Assembly (NCBI GenBank): GCA_947568835.1
Contig: CANOQG010000012.1
Location: 1 to 64,000, forward strand
Length of the DNA: 64,000 bases
Direction of reading: 5' to 3'
From: Protonemura montana
Lineage: Eukaryota > Arthropoda > Insecta > Plecoptera > Nemouridae
Below are positions 12,705 through 26,530 of this stretch, in pieces. Each line of letters opens with the position of its first letter. Position 1 is the first letter of the stretch. A program made the position numbers and the translations under genes. Below the pieces are notes generated by a model. That model saw only the letters and a list, made by a program, of their open reading frames with translations, ran no database searches and was not told where the DNA came from.

Positions 12705-14619
12705 TAATGCCCCATGTCCTGCTCCATGTCATCCCCCTGTCCTGCCCTATGTCTTATGTCCTGCCCCATGTCCTGCCTCATGTCCTGCCCCATGTCCTGC
12801 CCTATGTCCTGTCCCATGTCCTGCCCCATTTCCTGCCCCATGTCCTGTCCCATGTCCTGCCCCATGTTTTGCCCCATGTCCTGTCCAATGTCCTGCCTTA
12901 TGTCCTGCCCCATGTCCTGCCCCATGTCCTGCCCCATGTCCTGCCCCATGTCCTGCCCTATGTCCTGCCCCATGTCCTGCCCCATGTCCTGCCCTATGTC
13001 CTGTCCCTGTCCTGTCCCATGTCCTGCCCCATGTCCTGCCCCATGTCCTTCCCTATGTCCTGTCCCATGTCCTGCCCCATGTCCTGCCCCATGTCCTGCT
13101 CCATGTCCTGTCCCATGTCCTGCCCCATGTCCTGCCCCATGTCCTGCCCCATGTCCTGCCCTATGTCCTGTCCCATGTCCTGCCCCATGTCCTGCCCCAT
13201 GTCCTGCCCCATGTCCTGCCCCATGTCTTTCCCCATGTCCCATGTCCTGCCCCATGTCCTGCCCCATGTCCTGCCTCATGTCCTGCCTCATGTCCTGCCC
13301 CATGTCCTGCCCCATGTCCTGCCCCATGTCCTGCCCCATGTCCTGTCCCATGTCCTGCCCCATGTCATGCCCCATGTCCTGCCCCATGTCCTGCCCCATG
13401 TCCCATGTCCTGCCCCATGTCCTGCCCTTTGTCCTGTCCCATTTCCTGCCCCATGTCCTGCCCCATGTCCTGCCCCATGTCCTGCCCCATGTCCTGCCCC
13501 ATGTTCTGCCCCATGTCCTGCCCTATGTCTTGCCCCATGTCCCATGTCCTGCCCCATGTCCTGCCCCATGTCCTGCCCCATGTCCTTCCCTATGTCCTGT
13601 CCTATGTCCTGCCCCATGTCCTGCCCCATGTCCTGCTCCATGTCCTCCCCCTGTCCTGCCCCATGTCCCATGTCCTGCCCCATGTCCTGCCCCATGTCCT
13701 TCCCCATGTCCTGCCCTATGTCCTGTCCCATGTCCTGCCCCATGTCCTGCCCCATGTCCTGCCCTATGTCCTGCCCCATGTCTTGCCCCATGTCCCATGT
13801 CCTGCCCCATGTCCTGCCCCATGTCCTGCCCCATGTCCTGCCCTATGTCCTGCCCCATGTCCTGCCCCATTTTCTGCTCCATGTTCCACCCCATGTCCTG
13901 CCCCATGTCCCATGTCATGCCCCATGTCCTGCCCCATGTCCTGCCCCATGTCCTGTCCCATGTCCTGCTCCATGTCCTGCCCCATGTCTTACCTCATGTC
14001 CCATGTCCTGCCTCATGTCCTGCCCCATGTCCTGCCCCATATCCTGCCCCATGTCCTGCCCCATGTCCTGCCCCATGTCCTGTCCCATGTCCTGCCCAAT
14101 GTCCTGCCCCATGTCCTGCTCCATGTCCTGCCCCATGTCCTGCCCCATGTCCTGCCCTATGTCCTGCCCCATGTCCTGCCCCATGTCCTGCCCCATGTCC
14201 TGCCCTATGTCCTTCCCCATGTCCTGCCCCATGTCCTGCCCCATGTCCTGTCCCATGTCATGTCCCATGTCCTGCTCTATGTCCTGCCCCATGTCCTGCC
14301 CCATGTCCTGCCCTATGTCCTGCACCATGTCCTGCCCCATGTCCTGCCCCATGTCCTGCCCCATGTCCTGCCCCATGTCCTGCCCCATGTCCTGCCCCAT
14401 GTCCCATGTCCTGCCCCATGTCCTGCCCCTTGTCCTGTCCCATTTCCTGCCCCATGTCCTACCCCATGTCCTGCCCCATGTCCTGCCCCATGTCCTGCCC
14501 CATGTCCTGCCTCATGTCCTGCCCCATGTCTTGCCCCATGTCCCATGTCCTGCCCCATGTCCTGCCCCATGTCCTGCCCCATGTCCTGCCCTATGTCCTG
14601 TCTTATGTCCTGCCCCATG
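12705..14619. repeat. H6: 1,915-bp HOR lacking the CCCGCTCC block
   Basis: Same length and form as H2, but it carries the ATGTCATCCCCC variant (A at 12731) that it shares only with H4. Its 3' part leads into H7 as H2 leads into H3, with an offset of 9,839 bp between those junctions. Confidence 0.9.
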
Positions 14620-17600
14620 TAATGCCCCATGTCCTGCTCCATGTCCTCCCCCTGTCCTGCCCTATGTCTTATGTCCTGCCCCATGTCCTGCCTCATGTCC
14701 TGCCCCATGTCCTGCCCTATGTCCTGTCCCATGTCCTGCCCCATTTCCTGCCCCATGTCCTGCTCCATGTCCTGCCCCATGTCCTGCCCCATGTCCCGCT
14801 CCATGTCCTCCCCCTGTCCTGCCTTATGTCCCATGTCCTGCCCCATGTCCTGCCCCATGTCCTGCCCCATGTCCTGCCCCATGTCCTGTCCCATGTCCTG
14901 CCTCATGTTTTGCCCCATGTCCTGTCCAATGTCTTGCCTCATGTCCTGCCCCATGTCCTGCCCCATGTCCTGCCCCATGTCCTGCCCCATGTCCTGCCCT
15001 ATGTCCTGCCCCATGTCCTGCCCCATGTCCTGCCCTATGTCCTGTCCCATGTCCTGTCCCATGTCCTGCCCCATGTCCTGCCCCATGTCCTTCCCTATGT
15101 CCTGTCCCATGTCCTGCCCCATGTCCTGCCCCATGTCCTGCTCCATGTCCTGTCCCATGTCCTGCCCCATGTTCTGCCCCATGTCCTGCCCCATGTCCTG
15201 CCCTATGTCCTGTCCCATGTCCTGCCCCATGTCCTGCCCCATGTCCTGCCCTATGTCCTGCCCCATGTCTTGCCCCATGTCCCATGTCCTGCCCCATGTC
15301 CTGCCCCATGTCCTGCCCTATGTCCTGCCCCATGTCCTGCCCCATGTCCTGCCCCATGTCCTGCCCCATGTCCTGCCCTATGTCCTGCCCCATGTCCTGC
15401 CCCATGTCCCATGTCCTGCCCCATGTCCTGCCCCTTGTCCTGTCCCATTTCCTGCTCCATGTCCTGCCCCATGTCCTGCCCCATGTCCTGCCCCATGTCC
15501 TGCCCCATGTCCTGCCCCATGTCTTGCCCCATGTCCCATGTCCTGCCCCATGTCCTGCCCCATGTCCTGCCCCATGTCCTGCCCTATGTCCTGTCCCATG
15601 TCCTGTCCCATGTCATGTCCCATGTCCTGCTCCATGTCCTGCCCCATGTCCTGCCCCATGTCCTGCCCTATGTCCTGCCCCATGTCCTGCCCCATGTCCT
15701 GCCCCATGTCCTGCTCCATGACCTGCCCCATGTCCCATGTCCTGCCCCATGTCCTGCCCCATGTCCTGCCCCAAGTCCTGCCCCATGTCCTGCCCCATGT
15801 CCTGCCCCATGTCCTGCCCAATGTCCTGCCCTATGTCCTGCCCCATGTCCTGCCCCATGTCCTGCCCCATGTCCTGCCCCATGTCCTGCCCCATGTCCTG
15901 CCCTATGTCCTGCCCCATGTCCTGCCCCATGTCCTGCACCATGTCCTGCCCCATGTCCTGCCCTATGTCCTGCCCCATGTCCTGCCCCATGTCCCATGTC
16001 CTGCCCCATGTCCTGCCCCTTGTCCTGTCCCATTTCCTGCCCCATGTCCTGCCCCATGTCCTGCCCCATGTCCTGCCCCATGTCCTGCCCCATGTCCTGC
16101 CCCATGTCTTGCCCCATGTCCCATGTCCTGCCCCATGTCCTGCCCCATGTCCTACCCCATGTCCTGCCCTATGTCCTGTCTTATGTCCTGCCCCATGTCC
16201 TGCCCCATGTCCTGCTCCATGTCCTGCCCCATGTCCTGCTCCATGTCCCATGTCCTGCCCCATGTCCTGCCCCATGTCCTGTCCCAGGTCCTGCCTCATG
16301 TCCTGCCCCATGTCCTGCCCCATGTCCTGCCCCATGTCCTGCCCCATGTCCTGTCCCATGTCCTGCCCCATGTCATGCCCCATGTCCTGCCCCATGTCCT
16401 GCCCCATGTCCCATGTCCTGCCCCATGTCCTGCCCTTTGTCCTGTCCCATTTCCTGCCCCATGTCCTGCCCCATGTCCTGCCCTATGTCCTGCCCCATGT
16501 CCTGCCCCATGTTCTGCCCCATGTCCTGCCCTATGTCTTGCCCCATGTCCCATGTCCTGCCCCATGTCCTGCCCCATGTCCTGCCCCATGTCCTTCCCTA
16601 TGTCCTGTCCTATGTCCTGCCCCATGTCCTGCCCCATGTCCTGCTCCATGTCCTCCCCCTGTCCTGCCCCATGTCCCATGTCCTGCCCCATGTCCTGCCC
16701 CATGTCCTGCCCCATGTCCTGCCCTATGTCCTGTCCCATGTCCTGCCCCATGTCCTGCCCCATGTCCTGCCCTATGTCCTGCCCCATGTCTTGCCCCATG
16801 TCCCATGTCCTGCCCCATGTCCTGCCCCATGTCCTGCCCCATGTCCTGCCCTATGTCCTGCCCCATGTCCTGCCCCATTTTCTGCTCCATGTTCCACCCC
16901 ATGTCCTGCCCCATGTCCCATGTCATGCCCCATGTCCTGCCCCATGTCCTGCCCCATGTCCTGTCCCATGTCCTGCTCCATGTCCTGCCCCATGTCTTAC
17001 CTCATGTCCCATGTCCTGCCTCATGTCCTGCCCCATGTCCTGCCCCATATCCTGCCCCATGTCCTGCCCCATGTCCTGCCCCATGTCCTGTCCCATGTCC
17101 TGCCCAATGTCCTGCCCCATGTCCTGCTCCATGTCCTGCCCCATGTCCTGCCCTATGTCCTGCCCTATGTCCTGCCCCATGTCCTGCCCCATGTCCTGCC
17201 CCATGTCCTGCCCTATGTCCTGCCCCATGTCCTGCCCCATGTCCTGCCCCATGTCCTGTCCCATGTCATGTCCCATGTCCTGCTCCATGTCCTGCCCCAT
17301 GTCCTGCCCCATGTCCTGCCCTATGTCCTGCCCCATGTCCTGCCCCATGTCCTGCCCCATGTCCTGCCCCATGTCCTGCCATATGTCCTGCCCCATGTCC
17401 TGCCCCATGTCCCATGTCCTGCCCCATGTCCTGCCCCTTGTCCTGTCCCATTTCCTGCCCCATGTCCTACCCCATGTCCTGCCCCATGTCCTGCCCCATG
17501 TCCTGCCCCATGTCCTGCCTCATGTCCTGCCCCATGTCTTGCCCCATGTCCCATGTCCTGCCCCATGTCCTGCCCCATGTCCTGCCCCATGTCCTGCCCT

Positions 17601-17627
17601 ATGTCCTGTCTTATGTCCTGCCCCATG
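14620..17627. repeat. H7: 3,008-bp compound HOR with B segment
   Basis: The first two kilobases follow H3 at offset 9,839, including CCTTATG after CCCGCTCC and the B segment (TGA 15719, CCCAGG near 16285). It lacks the CATAGCCTGGCC stretch of H3 and H5, so it is shorter. Its 3' end has GCCATATG near 17390, a marker shared with H9, H12, H13 and H19. Confidence 0.9.
15719..16288. repeat. B segment, copy 3 (in H7)
   Basis: Same marker spacing as copies 1 and 2, with CATGTCCTGCCC before the CCCAGG marker. Confidence 0.88.
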
Positions 17628-19824
17628 TAATGCCCCATGTCCTGCTCCATGTCCTCCCCCTGTCCTGCCCTATGTCTTATGTCCTGCCCCATGTCCTGCC
17701 TCATGTCCTGCCCCATGTCCTGCCCTATGTCCTGTCCCATGTCCTGCCCCATTTCCTTCCCCATGTCCTGCTCCATGTCCTGCCCCATGTCCTGCCCCAT
17801 GTCCCGCTCCATGTCCTCCCCCTGTCCTACCTCATGTCCCATGTCCTGCCCCATGTCCTGCCCCATGTCCTGCCCCATGTCCTGCCCCATGTCCTGTCCC
17901 ATGTCCTGCCCCATGTTTTGCCCCATGTCCTGTCCAATGTCCTGCCTTATGTCCTGCCCCATGTCCTGCTCCATGTCCTGCCCCATGTCCTGCCCCATGT
18001 CCTGTCCAATGTCCTGCCTTATGTCCTGCCCCATGTCCTGCCCCATGTCCTGCCCCATGTCCTGCCCCATGTCCTGCCCTATGTCCTGCCCCATGTCCTG
18101 CCCCATGTCCTGCCCTATGTCCTGTCCCATGTCCTGTCCCATGTCCTGCCCCATGTCCTGCCCCATGTCCTGCCCCATGTCCTGCCCCATGTCCTGCCCT
18201 ATGTCCTGTCCCTGTCCTGTCCCATGTCCTGCCCCATGTCCTGCCCCATGTCCTTCCCTATGTCCTGTCCCATGTCCTGCCCCATGTCCTGCCCCATGTC
18301 CTGCTCCATGTCCTGTCCCATGTCCTGCCCCATGTCCTGCCCCATGTCCTGCCCCATGTCCTGCCCTATGTCCTGTCCCATGTCCTGCCCCATGTCCTGC
18401 CCCATGTCCTGCCCCATGTCCTGCCCCATGTCTTTCCCCATGTCCCATGTCCTGCCCCATGTCCTGCCCCATGTCCTGCCTCATGTCCTGCCTCATGTCC
18501 TGCCCCATGTCCTGCCCCATGTCCTGCCCCATGTCCTGCCCCATGTCCTGTCCCATGTCCTGCCCCATGTCATGCCCCATGTCCTGCCCCATGTCCTGCC
18601 CCATGTCCCATGTCCTGCCCCATGTCCTGCCCTTTGTCCTGTTCCATTTCCTGCCCCATGTCCTGCCCCATGTCCTGCCCCATGTCCTGCCCCATGTCCT
18701 GCCCCATGTTCTGCCCCATGTCCTGCCCTATGTCTTGCCCCATGTCCCATGTCCTGCCCCATGTCCTGCCCCATGTCCTGCCCCATGTCCTTCCCTATGT
18801 CCTGTCCTATGTCCTGCCCCATGTCCTGCCCCATGTCCTGCTCCATGTCCTCCCCCTGTCCTGCCCCATGTCCCATGTCCTGCCCCATGTCCTGCCCCAT
18901 GTCCTTCCCCATGTCCTGCCCTATGTCCTGTCCCATGTCCTGCCCCATGTCCTGCCCCATGTCCTGCCCTATGTCCTGCCCCATGTCTTGCCCCATGTCC
19001 CATGTCCTGCCCCATGTCCTGCCCCATGTCCTGCCCCATGTCCTGCCCTATGTCCAATCCCATGTCCTGCCCCATTTTCTGCTCCATGTTCCACCCCATG
19101 TCCTGCCCCATGTCCCATGTCATGCCCCATGTCCTGCCCCATGTCCTGCCCCATGTCCTGTCCCATGTCCTGCTCCATGTCCTGCCCCATGTCTTACCTC
19201 ATGTCCCATGTCCTGCCTCATGTCCTGCCCCATGTCCTGCCCCATATCCTGCCCCATGTCCTGCCCCATGTCCTGCCCCATGTCCTGTCCCATGTCCTGC
19301 CCAATGTCCTGCCCCATGTCCTGCTCCATGTCCTGCCCCATGTCCTGCCCCATGTCCTGCCCTATGTCCTGCCCCATGTCCTGCCCCATGTCCTGCCCCA
19401 TGTCCTGCCCTATGTCCTTCCCCATGTCCTGCCCCATGTCCTGCCCCATGTCCTGTCCCATGTCATGTCCCATGTCCTGCTCTATGTCCTGCCCCATGTC
19501 CTGCCCCATGTCCTGCCCTATGTCCTGCACCATGTCCTGCCCCATGTCCTGCCCCATGTCCTGCCCCATGTCCTGCCCCATGTCCTGCCCCATGTCCTGC
19601 CCCATGTCCCATGTCCTGCCCCATGTCCTGCCCCTTGTCCTGTCCCATTTCCTGCCCCATGTCCTACCCCATGTCCTGCCCCATGTCCTGCCCCATGTCC
19701 TGCCCCATGTCCTGCCTCATGTCCTGCCCCATGTCTTGCCCCATGTCCCATGTCCTGCCCCATGTCCTGCCCCATGTCCTGCCCCATGTCCTGCCCTATG
19801 TCCTGTCTTATGTCCTGCCCCATG
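17628..19824. repeat. H8: 2,197-bp HOR
   Basis: An A-type HOR without B segment. Its 5' part has CCATTTCCTTCCCC near 17751 and CCCGCTCC followed by CCTACCTCATG near 17827 (private). It has a double GTCCAATG...CCTTATG block (near 17935 and 18007), the 11-mer GTCCCTGTCC near 18210, private GTTCCATTTCC near 18640 and GTCCAATCCC near 19055. H10 matches it at offset 6,706 with equal length. Confidence 0.9.
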
Positions 19825-22800
19825 TAATGCCCCATGTCCTGCTCCATGTCCTCCCCCTGTCCTGCCCTATGTCTTATGTCCTGCCCCATGTCCTGCCTCA
19901 TGTCCTGCCCCATGTCCTGCCCTATGTCCTGTCCCATGTCCTGCCCCATTTCCTGCCCCATGTCCTGTCCCATGTCCTGCCCCATGTTTTGCCCCATGTC
20001 CTGTCCAATGTCCTGCCTTATGTCCTGCCCCATGTCCTGCCCCATGTCCTGCCCCATGTCCTGCCCCATTTCCTGCCCTATGTCCTGCCCCATGTCCTGC
20101 CCCATGTCCTGCCCTATGTCCTGTCCCTGTCCTGTCCCATGTCCTGCCCCATGTCCTGCCCCATGTCCTTCCCTATGTCCTGTCCCATGTCCTGCCCCAT
20201 GTCCTGCCCCATGTCCTGCTCCATGTCCTGTCCCATGTCCTGCCCCATGTCCTGCCCCATGTCCTGCCCCATGTCCTGCCCTATGTCCTGTCCCATGTCC
20301 TGCCCCATGTCCTGCCCCATGTCCTGCCCCATGTCCTGCCCCATGTCTTTCCCCATGTGCCATGTCCTGCCCCATGTCCTGCCCCATGTCCTGCCTCATG
20401 TCCTGCCTCATGTCCTGCCCCATGTCCTGCCCCATGTCCTGCCCCATGTCCTGCCCCATGTCCTGTCCCATGTCCTGCCCCATGTCATGCCCCATGTCCT
20501 GCCCCATGTCCTGCCCCATGTCCCATGTCCTGCCCCATGTCCTGCCCTTTGTCCTGTCCCATTTCCTGCCCCATGTCCTGCCCCATGTCCTGCCCCATGT
20601 CCTGCCCCATGTCCTGCCCCATGTTCTGCCCCATGTCCTGCCCTATGTCTTGCCCCATGTCCCATGTCCTGCCCCATGTCCTGCCCCATGTCCTGCCCCA
20701 TGTCCTTCCCTATGTCCTGTCCTATGTCCTGCCCCATGTCCTGCCCCATGTCCTGCTCCATGTCCTCCCCCTGTCCTGCCCCATGTCCCATGTCCTGCCC
20801 CATGTCCTGCCCCATGTCCTTCCCCATGTCCTGCCCTATGTCCTGTCCCATGTCCTGCCCCATGTCCTGCCCCATGTCCTGCCCTATGTCCTGCCCCATG
20901 TCTTGCCCCATGTCCCATGTCCTGCCCCATGTCCTGCCCCATGTCCTGCCCCATGTCCTGCCCTATGTCCTGCCCCATGTCCTGCCCCATTTTCTGCTCC
21001 ATGTTCCACCCCATGTCCTGCCCCATGTCCCATGTCATGCCCCATGTCCTGCCCCATGTCCTGCCCCATGTCCTGTCCCATGTCCTGCTCCATGTCCTGC
21101 CCCATGTCTTACCTCATGTCCCATGTCCTGCCTCATGTCCTGCCCCATGTCCTGCCCCATATCCTGCCCCATGTCCTGCCCCATGTCCTGCCCCATGTCC
21201 TGTCCCATGTCCTGCCCAATGTCCTGCCCCATGTCCTGCTCCATGTCCTGCCCCATGTCCTGCCCCATGTCCTGCCCTATGTCCTGCCCCATGTCCTGCC
21301 CCATTTTCTGCTCCATGTTCCACCCCATGTCCTGCCCCATGTCCCATGTCATGCCCCATGTCCTGCCCCATGTCCTGCCCCATGTCCTGTCCCATGTCCT
21401 GCTCCATGTCCTGCCCCATGTCTTACCTCATGTCCCATGTCCTGCCTCATGTCCTGCCCCATGTCCTGCCCCATATCCTGCCCCATGTCCTGCCTCATGT
21501 CCTGCCCCATGTCCTGCCCTATGTCCTGTCCCATGTCCTGCCCCATTTCCTGCCCCATGTCCTGCTCCATGTCCTGCCCCATGTCCTGCCCCATGTCCCG
21601 CTCCATGTCCTCCCCCTGTCCTGCCTTATGTCCCATGTCCTGCCCCATGTCCTGCCCCATGTCCTGCCCCATGTCCTGCCCCATGTCCTGTCCCATGTCC
21701 TGCCTCATGTTTTGCCCCATGTCCTGTCCAATGTCTTGCCTCATGTCCTGCCCCATGTCCTGCCCCATGTCCTGCCCCATGTCCTGCCCCATGTCCTGCC
21801 CTATGTCCTGCCCCATGTCCTGCCCCATGTCCTGCCCTATGTCCTGTCCCATGTCCTGTCCCATGTCCTGCCCCATGTCCTGCCCCATGTCCTTCCCTAT
21901 GTCCTGTCCCATGTCCTGCCCCATGTCCTGCCCCATGTCCTGCTCCATGTCCTGCCCTATGTCCTGCCCCATGTCTTGCCCCATGTCCCATGTCCTGCCC
22001 CATGTCCTGCCCCATGTCCTGCCCTATGTCCTGCCCCATGTCCTGCCCCATGTCCTGCCCCATGTCCTGCCCCATGTCCTGCCCTATGTCCTGCCCCATG
22101 TCCTGCCCCATGTCCCATGTCCTGCCCCATGTCCTGCCCCTTGTCCTGTCCCATTTCCTGCTCCATGTCCTGCCCCATGTCCTGCCCCATGTCCTGCCCC
22201 ATGTCCTGCCCCATGTCCTGCCCCATGTCTTGCCCCATGTCCCATGTCCTGCCCCATGTCCTGCCCCATGTCCTGCCCCATGTCCTGCCCTATGTCCTGT
22301 CCCATGTCCTGTCCCATGTCATGTCCCATGTCCTGCTCCATGTCCTGCCCCATGTCCTGCCCCATGTCCTGCCCTATGTCCTGCCCCATGTCCTGCCCCA
22401 TGTCCTGCCCCATGTCCTGCTCCATGACCTGCCCCATGTCCCATGTCCTGCCCCATGTCCTGCCCCATGTCCTGCCCCAAGTCCTGCCCCATGTCCTGCC
22501 CCATGTCCAGCCCCATGTCCTGCCCAATGTCCTGCCCTATGTCCTGCCCCATGTCCTGCCCCATGTCCTGCCCCATGTCCTGCCCCATGTCCTGCCCCAT
22601 GTCCTGCCCTATGTCCTGCCCCATGTCCTGCCCCATGTCCTGCACCATGTCCTGCCCCATGTCCTGCCCTATGTCCTGCCCCATGTCCTGCCCCATGTCC
22701 CATGTCCTGCCCCATGTCCTGCCCCTTGTCCTGTCCCATTTCCTGCCCCATGTCCTGCCCCATGTCCTGCCCCATGTCCTGCCCCATGTCCTGCCCCATG

Positions 22801-24333
22801 TCCTGCCCCATGTCTTGCCCCATGTCCCATGTCCTGCCCCATGTCCTGCCCCATGTCCTACCCCATGTCCTGCCCTATGTCCTGTCTTATGTCCTGCCCC
22901 ATGTCCTGCCCCATGTCCTGCTCCATGTCCTGCCCCATGTCCTGCTCCATGTCCCATGTCCTGCCCCATGTCCTGCCCCATGTCCTGTCCCAGGTCCTGC
23001 CTCATGTCCTGCCCCATGTCCTGCCCCATGTCCTGCCCCATGTCCTGCCCCATGTCCTGTCCCATGTCCTGCCCCATGTCATGCCCCATGTCCTGCCCCA
23101 TGTCCTGCCCCATGTCCCATGTCCTGCCCCATGTCCTGCCCTTTGTCCTGTCCCATTTCCTGCCCCATGTCCTGCCCCATGTCCTGCCCCATGTCCTGCC
23201 CCATGTCTTGCCCCATGTTCTGCCCCATGTCCTGCCCTATGTCTTGCCCCATGTCCCATGTCCTGCCCCATGTCCTGCCCCATGTCCTGCCCCATGTCCT
23301 TCCCTATGTCCTGTCCTATGTCCTGCCCCATGTCCTGCCCCATGTCCTGCTCCATGTCCTCCCCCTGTCCTGCCCCATGTCCCATGTCCTGCCCCATGTC
23401 CTGCCCCATGTCCTGCCCCATGTCCTGCCCTATGTCCTGTCCCATGTCCTGCCCCATGTCCTGCCCCATGTCCTGCCCTATGTCCTGCCCCATGTCTTGC
23501 CCCATGTCCCATGTCCTGCCCCATGTCCTGCCCCATGTCCTGCCCCATGTCCTGCCCTATGTCCTGCCCCATGTCCTGCCCCATTTTCTGCTCCATGTTC
23601 CACCCCATGTCCTGCCCCATGTCCCATGTCATGCCCCATGTCCTGCCCCATGTCCTGCCCCATGTCCTGTCCCATGTCCTGCTCCATGTCCTGCCCCATG
23701 TCTTACCTCATGTCCCATGTCCTGCCTCATGTCCTGCCCCATGTCCTGCCCCATATCCTGCCCCATGTCCTGCCCCATGTCCTGCCCCATGTCCTGTCCC
23801 ATGTCCTGCCCAATGTCCTGCCCCATGTCCTGCTCCATGTCCTGCCCCATGTCCTGCCCCATGTCCTGCCCTATGTCCTGCCCCATGTCCTGCCCCATGT
23901 CCTGCCCCATGTCCTGCCCTATGTCCTGCCCCATGTCCTGCCCCATGTCCTGCCCCATGTCCTGTCCCATGTCATGTCCCATGTCCTGCTCCATGTCCTG
24001 CCCCATGTCCTGCCCCATGTCCTGCCCTATGTCCTGCCCCATGTCCTGCCCCATGTCCTGCCCCATGTCCTGCCCCATGTCCTGCCATATGTCCTGCCCC
24101 ATGTCCTGCCCCATGTCCCATGTCCTGCCCCATGTCCTGCCCCTTGTCCTGTCCCATTTCCTGCCCCATGTCCTACCCCATGTCCTGCCCCATGTCCTGC
24201 CCCATGTCCTGCCCCATGTCCTGCCTCATGTCCTGCCCCATGTCTTGCCCCATGTCCCATGTCCTGCCCCATGTCCTGCCCCATGTCCTGCCCCATGTCC
24301 TGCCCTATGTCCTGTCTTATGTCCTGCCCCATG
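19825..24333. repeat. H9: 4,509-bp fused HOR
   Basis: The longest anchor-to-anchor interval, made of fused pieces. 19825-21304 is an H2-like start with a normal T-rich landmark at 20989. A second landmark follows at 21303, 314 bp on. Near 21490 the sequence enters an H3-like 5' region (CCCGCTCC at 21599) without a TAA anchor. Near 21945 it joins an H7-like sequence at the equivalent of 15239, with B segment (TGA 22425), third landmark (23583) and GCCATATG near 24086. A private GTCCAGCCCC lies near 22508. Confidence 0.9.
22425..22994. repeat. B segment, copy 4 (in H9)
   Basis: Copy 3 at offset 6,706, with a private GTCCAGCCCC near 22508. Confidence 0.88.
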
Positions 24334-26530
24334 TAATGCCCCATGTCCTGCTCCATGTCCTCCCCCTGTCCTGCCCTATGTCTTATGTCCTGCCCCATGT
24401 CCTGCCTCATGTCCTGCCCCATGTCCTGCCCTATGTCCTGTCCCATGTCCTGCCCCATTTCCTTCCCCATGTCCTGCTCCATGTCCTGCCCCATGTCCTG
24501 CCCCATGTCCCGCTCCATGTCCTCCCCCTGTCCTGCCTCATGTCCCATGTCCTGCCCCATGTCCTGCCCCATGTCCTGCCCCATGTCCTGCCCCATGTCC
24601 TGTCCCATGTCCTGCCCCATGTTTTGCCCCATGTCCTGTCCAATGTCCTGCCTTATGTCCTGCCCCATGTCCTGCTCCATGTCCTGCCCCATGTCCTGCC
24701 CCATGTCCTGTCCAATGTCCTGCCTTATGTCCTGCCCCATGTCCTGCCCCATGTCCTGCCCCATGTCCTGCCCCATGTCCTGCCCTATGTCCTGCCCCAT
24801 GTCCTGCCCCATGTCCTGCCCTATGTCCTGTCCCATGTCCTGTCCCATGTCCTGCCCCATGTCCTGCCCCATGTCCTGCCCCATGTCCTGCCCCATGTCC
24901 TGCCCTATGTCCTGTCCCTGTCCTGTCCCATGTCCTGCCCCATGTCCTGCCCCATGTCCTTCCCTATGTCCTGTCCCATGTCCTGCCCCATGTCCTGCCC
25001 CATGTCCTGCTCCATGTCCTGTCCCATGTCCTGCCCCATGTCCTGCCCCATGTCCTGCCCCATGTCCTGCCCTATGTCCTGTCCCATGTCCTGCCCCATG
25101 TCCTGCCCCATGTCCTGCCCCATGTCCTGCCCCATGTCTTTCCCCATGTCCCATGTCCTGCCCCATGTCCTGCCCCATGTCCTGCCTCATGTCCTGCCTC
25201 ATGTCCTGCCCCATGTCCTGCCCCATGTCCTGCCCCATGTCCTGCCCCATGTCCTGTCCCATGTCCTGCCCCATGTCATGCCCCATGTCCTGCCCCATGT
25301 CCTGCCCCATGTCCCATGTCCTGCCCCATGTCCTGCCCTTTGTCCTGTCCCATTTCCTGCCCCATGTCCTGCCCCATGTCCTGCCCCATGTCCTGCCCCA
25401 TGTCCTGCCCCATGTTCTGCCCCATGTCCTGCCCTATGTCTTGCCCCATGTCCCATGTCCTGCCCCATGTCCTGCCCCATGTCCTGCCCCATGTCCTTCC
25501 CTATGTCCTGTCCTATGTCCTGCCCCATGTCCTGCCCCATGTCCTGCTCCATGTCCTCCCCCTGTCCTGCCCCATGTCCCATGTCCTGCCCCATGTCCTG
25601 CCCCATGTCCTTCCCCATGTCCTGCCCTATGTCCTGTCCCATGTCCTGCCCCATGTCCTGCCCCATGTCCTGCCCTATGTCCTGCCCCATGTCTTGCCCC
25701 ATGTCCCATGTCCTGCCCCATGTCCTGCCCCATGTCCTGCCCCATGTCCTGCCCTATGTCCTATCCCATGTCCTGCCCCATTTTCTGCTCCATGTTCCAC
25801 CCCATGTCCTGCCCCATGTCCCATGTCATGCCCCATGTCCTGCCCCATGTCCTGCCCCATGTCCTGTCCCATGTCCTGCTCCATGTCCTGCCCCATGTCT
25901 TACCTCATGTCCCATGTCCTGCCTCATGTCCTGCCCCATGTCCTGCCCCATATCCTGCCCCATGTCCTGCCCCATGTCCTGCCCCATGTCCTGTCCCATG
26001 TCCTGCCCAATGTCCTGCCCCATGTCCTGCTCCATGTCCTGCCCCATGTCCTGCCCCATGTCCTGCCCTATGTCCTGCCCCATGTCCTGCCCCATGTCCT
26101 GCCCCATGTCCTGCCCTATGTCCTTCCCCATGTCCTGCCCCATGTCCTGCCCCATGTCCTGTCCCATGTCATGTCCCATGTCCTGCTCTATGTCCTGCCC
26201 CATGTCCTGCCCCATGTCCTGCCCTATGTCCTGCACCATGTCCTGCCCCATGTCCTGCCCCATGTCCTGCCCCATGTCCTGCCCCATGTCCTGCCCCATG
26301 TCCTGCCCCATGTCCCATGTCCTGCCCCATGTCCTGCCCCTTGTCCTGTCCCATTTCCTGCCCCATGTCCTACCCCATGTCCTGCCCCATGTCCTGCCCC
26401 ATGTCCTGCCCCATGTCCTGCCTCATGTCCTGCCCCATGTCTTGCCCCATGTCCCATGTCCTGCCCCATGTCCTGCCCCATGTCCTGCCCCATGTCCTGC
26501 CCTATGTCCTGTCTTATGTCCTGCCCCATG
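24334..26530. repeat. H10: 2,197-bp HOR
   Basis: The duplicate of H8 at offset 6,706. It has the usual CCTGCCTCATG after CCCGCTCC and CTATCCC near 25763, so it lacks the private changes of H8. Its 5' 550 bp also matches the 5' part of H13 at offset 6,504. Confidence 0.9.

Larger units (their letters stand above)
9362..14049. repeat. 4,688-bp tandem duplication, copy 2
   Basis: Covers the end of H4, H5 and most of H6. I noted only one difference from copy 1 (CTGTTCC near 10303) in the regions compared, so the event looks recent. Confidence 0.87.
15239..21304. repeat. 6.7-kb-offset duplication, copy 1
   Basis: H7 (from 15239), H8 and the first 1.48 kb of H9. It aligns with 21945-27943 at offset 6,706, then 6,639 after the 67-bp loss near 27330. 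Confidence 0.85.
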
